In this document: positions 60,868-64,000 of the stretch, piece after piece
Numbering within the stretch: position 1 is the stretch's first letter
Layout of the letters: every line of letters begins with the position of its first letter
Assembly (NCBI GenBank): GCA_002633005.1
Contig: NMRA01000137.1
Coordinates: 620,001-684,000, forward strand
Length of the DNA: 64,000 nucleotides
Reading direction: 5' to 3'
Source of the DNA: Phoronis australis
Taxonomy: Eukaryota; Phoronida; Phoronidae
Program-made: the position numbers and the translations under genes
The notes under the pieces: model-generated
Seen by the model: the letters and a program-made list of their open reading frames with translations, nothing else
The model's database searches: none
Told to the model about the DNA's origin: nothing

Positions 60868-61070
60868 TCACACAAAAATAATCAAACTTGCCATTTTTCA
60901 TTAAAACTACCTCACTTCAAATTTCATCAGGCCTAATTTTGTGACATATGTACTGAACTAACACCTTAAATGGGAATAAACAAACATCAGTTTTGCCGCG
61001 AAATAGGACAATTTATAAAAAATCGCACTTTTCTGACGTGATGTGGGCCAGTTAGACGGAGAATTTTCAA
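60868..61070 (+). mobile_element. Family A MITE copy, diverged
   Basis: TTTTCACACAAAAATAATCA followed by AACTTGCCATTTTTCATTAA at the left. CTGACGTGATGTGGGCCAGT and ACGGAGAATTTTC at the right are weak matches to the terminal block. Confidence 0.5.
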
Positions 61071-62507
61071 TATATAGAGAAGTTGTGTCCCACAGCAGTT
61101 GACATTTTGAGTCAGGTGATGATTGTTTTGTGTTCACATCACAAGCATGATGTTACCTGCCTTTTATATCATGGACTGCTTACCTGTAAGTGTGATAACT
61201 TTGCTGTTTTTGTTATGTACATAACATTAACATCCCATGCAGAAACTTGCATAGTTATTTCTCCTAAGGCACCTTTCTGTACCTCTGCTGTTGTGGTTTC
61301 CAAGAACCCTCCCCCCTAAACACCCACATGTTGGTGATATCATGTATTGCATTGTATGGGCATTGTACACTGCATTGTCAGATATCATCTCTGGCATGAT
61401 TCCAGTGGCCAAACGTAAATAAACAACTTTGGGTTCCCTACAATAGATTTACTACTAAGCAAACCTAGTCAGCTGATTTTAGGTTGGTGCAAACAGGCAT
61501 GAGACTGCATGCTTAGTTGCTGCTAGTGTGTAGCAAGCATACAATGCTAGGGTATTGGCCTGTGCACCATGGAGGTCATGGGGGTGGCAATGAAATGAAA
61601 AATGATTAAAAAGTATACTTTACTGGATGCTGACATTATCAATTCTTGAACCAAAATAGTTATTCTAAGACTGCATTTTTTTCGTGATCCATTGTGATAC
61701 AGAATCATGGCTAAAATACTATAATTGCATGCAAAATGAAGCTAGCTTGACAATGAATAAAAAGCTCACGGCCTCCCGTTTCCCTACGCACTTGATAATC
61801 TGTTCATCAAATACGTGAAATTCCAACAGGTGAGGAATGTTTTGAAGATCTTAGCTGATTTGTCTAACTAGATAGAAATCATTTGAATGTTTAGGAATGT
61901 CTTCAACCATTTCAAGTTTGTTGTTCAAATGGCAAACAGCTGAAGTGGTAAATATTTTTGTGTGATGAGATTGCTCTTGTGCTTTGTGTTTGTTGCATAA
62001 CACCAAGTTCAGCCAGGTGCTTTGTGGATGCCTTTCACAGTTGTCTTTAAAATCCTATTTTGTCACACCCTTTGCTAGATAATGCAGTAATACCCTGAAG
62101 TGTCTAGTTTTCTAAAGTTGAGTTAAGTTTCATTTGATTATCTGTTTTCAATTACCGGGGTAATTAAAATTTGTTGAAATATAATTGCAAAGATTCTTTT
62201 ATATTCTTGATACTGTCCTTTTTCCATTACTGAAAACCCCCACTGCACTGCTAAAATTTTGCCATTTATTGCTTCATGACAAGTGTACGACATTGACAAT
62301 AATAGAGTAAAAAATTCCCTTAATTTTCTTGAAACATTTTTGTATTTGACCATATTTATCTTTACCGCGTGTTCATTTCAAACTGTTCGTGCCAGATTCC
62401 GTAGCTATTAATTCATTGCAAAATTTTGACATTTCTTGGCACTTCATGTTGTTCCCTGTTCAAATGTTCAAATTTATATCATACCTGGTGATGTTTTCTT
62501 TTGCCAG

Positions 62508-62646
62508 ACTTAACATACCGGCCTCAAGGCAACCTTTGGTGTTTTCACCCAGCACAGACATGGGCCTTACAGATATTGAGATGGCAAATGAGATGATGGA
62601 AGATTTCTACGATGACGACGAGAGATCCTATGAGATGGACTACGAG
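62508..62646 (+). CDS. PDZRN3/4-like exon: acidic linker before PDZ2
   Basis: Exon of 139 nt after a TTTTCTTTTGCCAG acceptor, ending in GAG before a GTAAGAG donor. Its first base completes the split arginine codon begun at 58977-58978 (CG|A), then 46 codons run to phase 0. The product is a linker: a basic, proline-containing start (LNIPASRQP), a Ser/Thr patch, then a strongly acidic segment from about residue 22 with DIEMANEMMEDF and DDDERSYEMDYE. Vertebrate PDZRN3 has a comparable acidic Glu/Asp/Met-rich stretch (an IHQEMDREE-like region) just before PDZ2, so position and composition agree with the first exon. No folded domain is visible. The following exon should open with the short strand leading into PDZ2 and lies beyond the window. 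An open frame without an intron would extend back to 62389 and forward to 62670, but the splice signals and phase match argue for the shorter exon. Confidence 0.9.
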
Positions 62647-64000
62647 GTAAGAGTAATTGATGGTGTGTAATTCACCCTACCCCAAAATTTTGGTCATCTT
62701 TGAAGCCTGTAGCTTGTTAAGTTTGAAATGACTGCTGGAAGGGGAATTGTCGTTTTTTTATCGTGGAAAGATTGAGATTTCCGCATTCTTAGGTACGGTA
62801 TGTCTCAATTTAATAGGAAACCTTCTACAAGCAACTCTTTAGTGTAGCGAGAGAACAATATGTCTTTTTCTTGACCCAATTTCTATTTGTGGTGTGCTAG
62901 TCCATAGGCATGAAGCACAATTTCTTTCATTCATTTCTTGAAGTGTTCAACGTTTTTGCTCAACAGCGGGAATTTGCATGATCGTGTCGAAGAATTTCTT
63001 ACTAAAAATGCTGGAAAATATCATTCAAAAATGCAAAATACTGTCCACCAACTATCCCAGAGCCATCTAGGCACAAGGTGCATTTCATCATGTTGTTGCT
63101 TTATCGCAGACTGGCTTATTGTCAGATAAAAGTGATGCTGTGACATCTACTTCAGAAAAAAAGCATATCTTGTCAAAAGTCAGACATTCACACTTGATGG
63201 AATAAAACAAAAAATAGAATTTTTTCTTTTGGTAATATGGCTTGCAGTATGACTGCATGACATAGGCATTGGAAAAATGTGTATGATGTGTTTATACTCA
63301 CCATATTAAAATCTTTTGATTTTTCTCGTAGATATGTCCAAAACTTATATGAGATCCCAGAGCACTAGAATCAATGCAGGAATAAATTTTCAATGTCCCA
63401 TTATTAATATGATTGGTATTGATGTCTATCTGCAGGGCTTGTACTCAATGAGTGTTCTGCACCTATTGACCTGCGGAAAAATATATTATGAAATTTTCTG
63501 TCATGTCTAGTGCTTACTATTAGGGTGCTGAACTACAGTATAAATTTTCGATGTCTCGTCATAAGGGTATCGTAATTGTAATGTCCATCTGCAGATTTGC
63601 ACCCTGTGACCTTTCTGCACCCAATGACCAATGGAAAAATATATGAAATTTTCTGTCTTTTCTAGTGCTTATTATTAGGGTGCAAAACACCAGTATCATT
63701 TCATGCAATAATTTTCAGTGTGTCGTCATAAAGGTATCGTAATATTAATGTCTATCTGCAGGCCTTGCACTCGGTGACCTGTTTGCACCTGTTGACCTCC
63801 GACTTTTATTCACATGCACTAATTATGACTGTTGCTGTAATGTCATAACAGTAACGTTTGCAAATGCAAAACCTGGTTCCTTCTCACCAGTTACAAGCAA
63901 TAACAATTAACCAAGATTTGAACTTACATCAGCCTGCATAAGGAATCCACACTAACACAATATACCAGCACAGTTATTAATTACATTTTGTACTTGCTCA
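62647..64000 (+). other. Start of the intron after the second PDZRN-like exon
   Basis: Begins with GTAAGAG directly after the acidic-linker exon. No acceptor with a PDZ2-like continuation is seen before the window ends. 62650-63370 shows no feature; 63378-63803 is a degenerate tandem array. Confidence 0.8.
63378..63803 (+). repeat. Degenerate tandem array, period about 160-167 bp
   Basis: Units start near 63424, 63583 and 63750 with GTCTATCTGCAG or GTCCATCTGCAG. Shared blocks include TGACCT, GGAAAAATATA, GAAATTTTCTGTC, CTAGTGCTTA, TTATTAGGGTGC or CTATTAGGGTGC, and CGTCATAA with GGTATCGTAAT. A partial unit precedes the first and the last is truncated. Confidence 0.88.

Larger units (their letters stand above)
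58979..62507 (+). other. Intron between the two PDZRN-like exons
   Basis: GT-AG intron of 3529 bp in phase 2. It starts GTGAGT and ends in a pyrimidine tract plus CAG. It holds three family A elements (59030-59253, 59487-59732 and 60868-61070). No further exon is seen; 61100-62500 is featureless AT-rich sequence. Confidence 0.88.

Noticed and set aside
62389-62670. A 93-codon uninterrupted frame covering the second exon
   Set aside because: Residues before 62508 are intronic in character, and the acceptor plus matching phase define the shorter exon.

Overview
The window looks like AT-rich metazoan nuclear DNA that is almost wholly intronic. Only two stretches have convincing coding signal: the exons at 58737-58978 and 62508-62646, both on the + strand. 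Each has good splice sites, their reading phases match (2 then 0), and together they encode 126 consecutive codons plus one split arginine codon. The protein is recognisably the end of the first PDZ domain and the following linker of a PDZRN3/PDZRN4-type RING-PDZ ubiquitin ligase. The RING, TRAF-type zinc finger and first half of PDZ1 should lie upstream of this window, and PDZ2 and the C-terminal part downstream. The gene therefore has an intron of at least about 58 kb here unless an exon was missed. There is no bacterial organisation, operon, CRISPR array or intact viral genome.

The organism is an animal. The low GC content, long introns and dense small DNA transposons, with no recognisable mammalian SINEs or LINEs, suggest an invertebrate, perhaps marine. 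The phylum cannot be fixed from sequence alone.

The rest is intron filled with non-autonomous elements. The dominant one is a MITE-like family of about 240 bp (called family A here) with ends like TACNGTAAAATCTCACCA. At least 18 full or partial copies occur in both orientations, seven of them between 52.5 and 61.1 kb around the exons. Other elements are a hAT-like MITE (2359-2517), a Tc1/mariner-type MITE (44071-44381), a GC-rich foldback element (34540-35067), a small foldback with an internal minisatellite (44586-44747), a short element in two copies (17410 and 21110), a TIR element (58275-58456) and a dimer with a GGGGCTATAGCCCC-like core (49054-49191). An exact 83-bp inverted repeat (27331-27413 against 27845-27927) stands out. 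Tandem repeats lie at 8501-8874, 28146-28216 and 63378-63803.

Possible regulatory sequence is limited to a CpG-enriched patch ending in a strong 5' splice site (53940-54179), which could be an alternative first exon, and several CTCF-core-like motifs. I found no clearly new biological system. The best leads are the family A elements, the perfect inverted repeat and the possible internal promoter.
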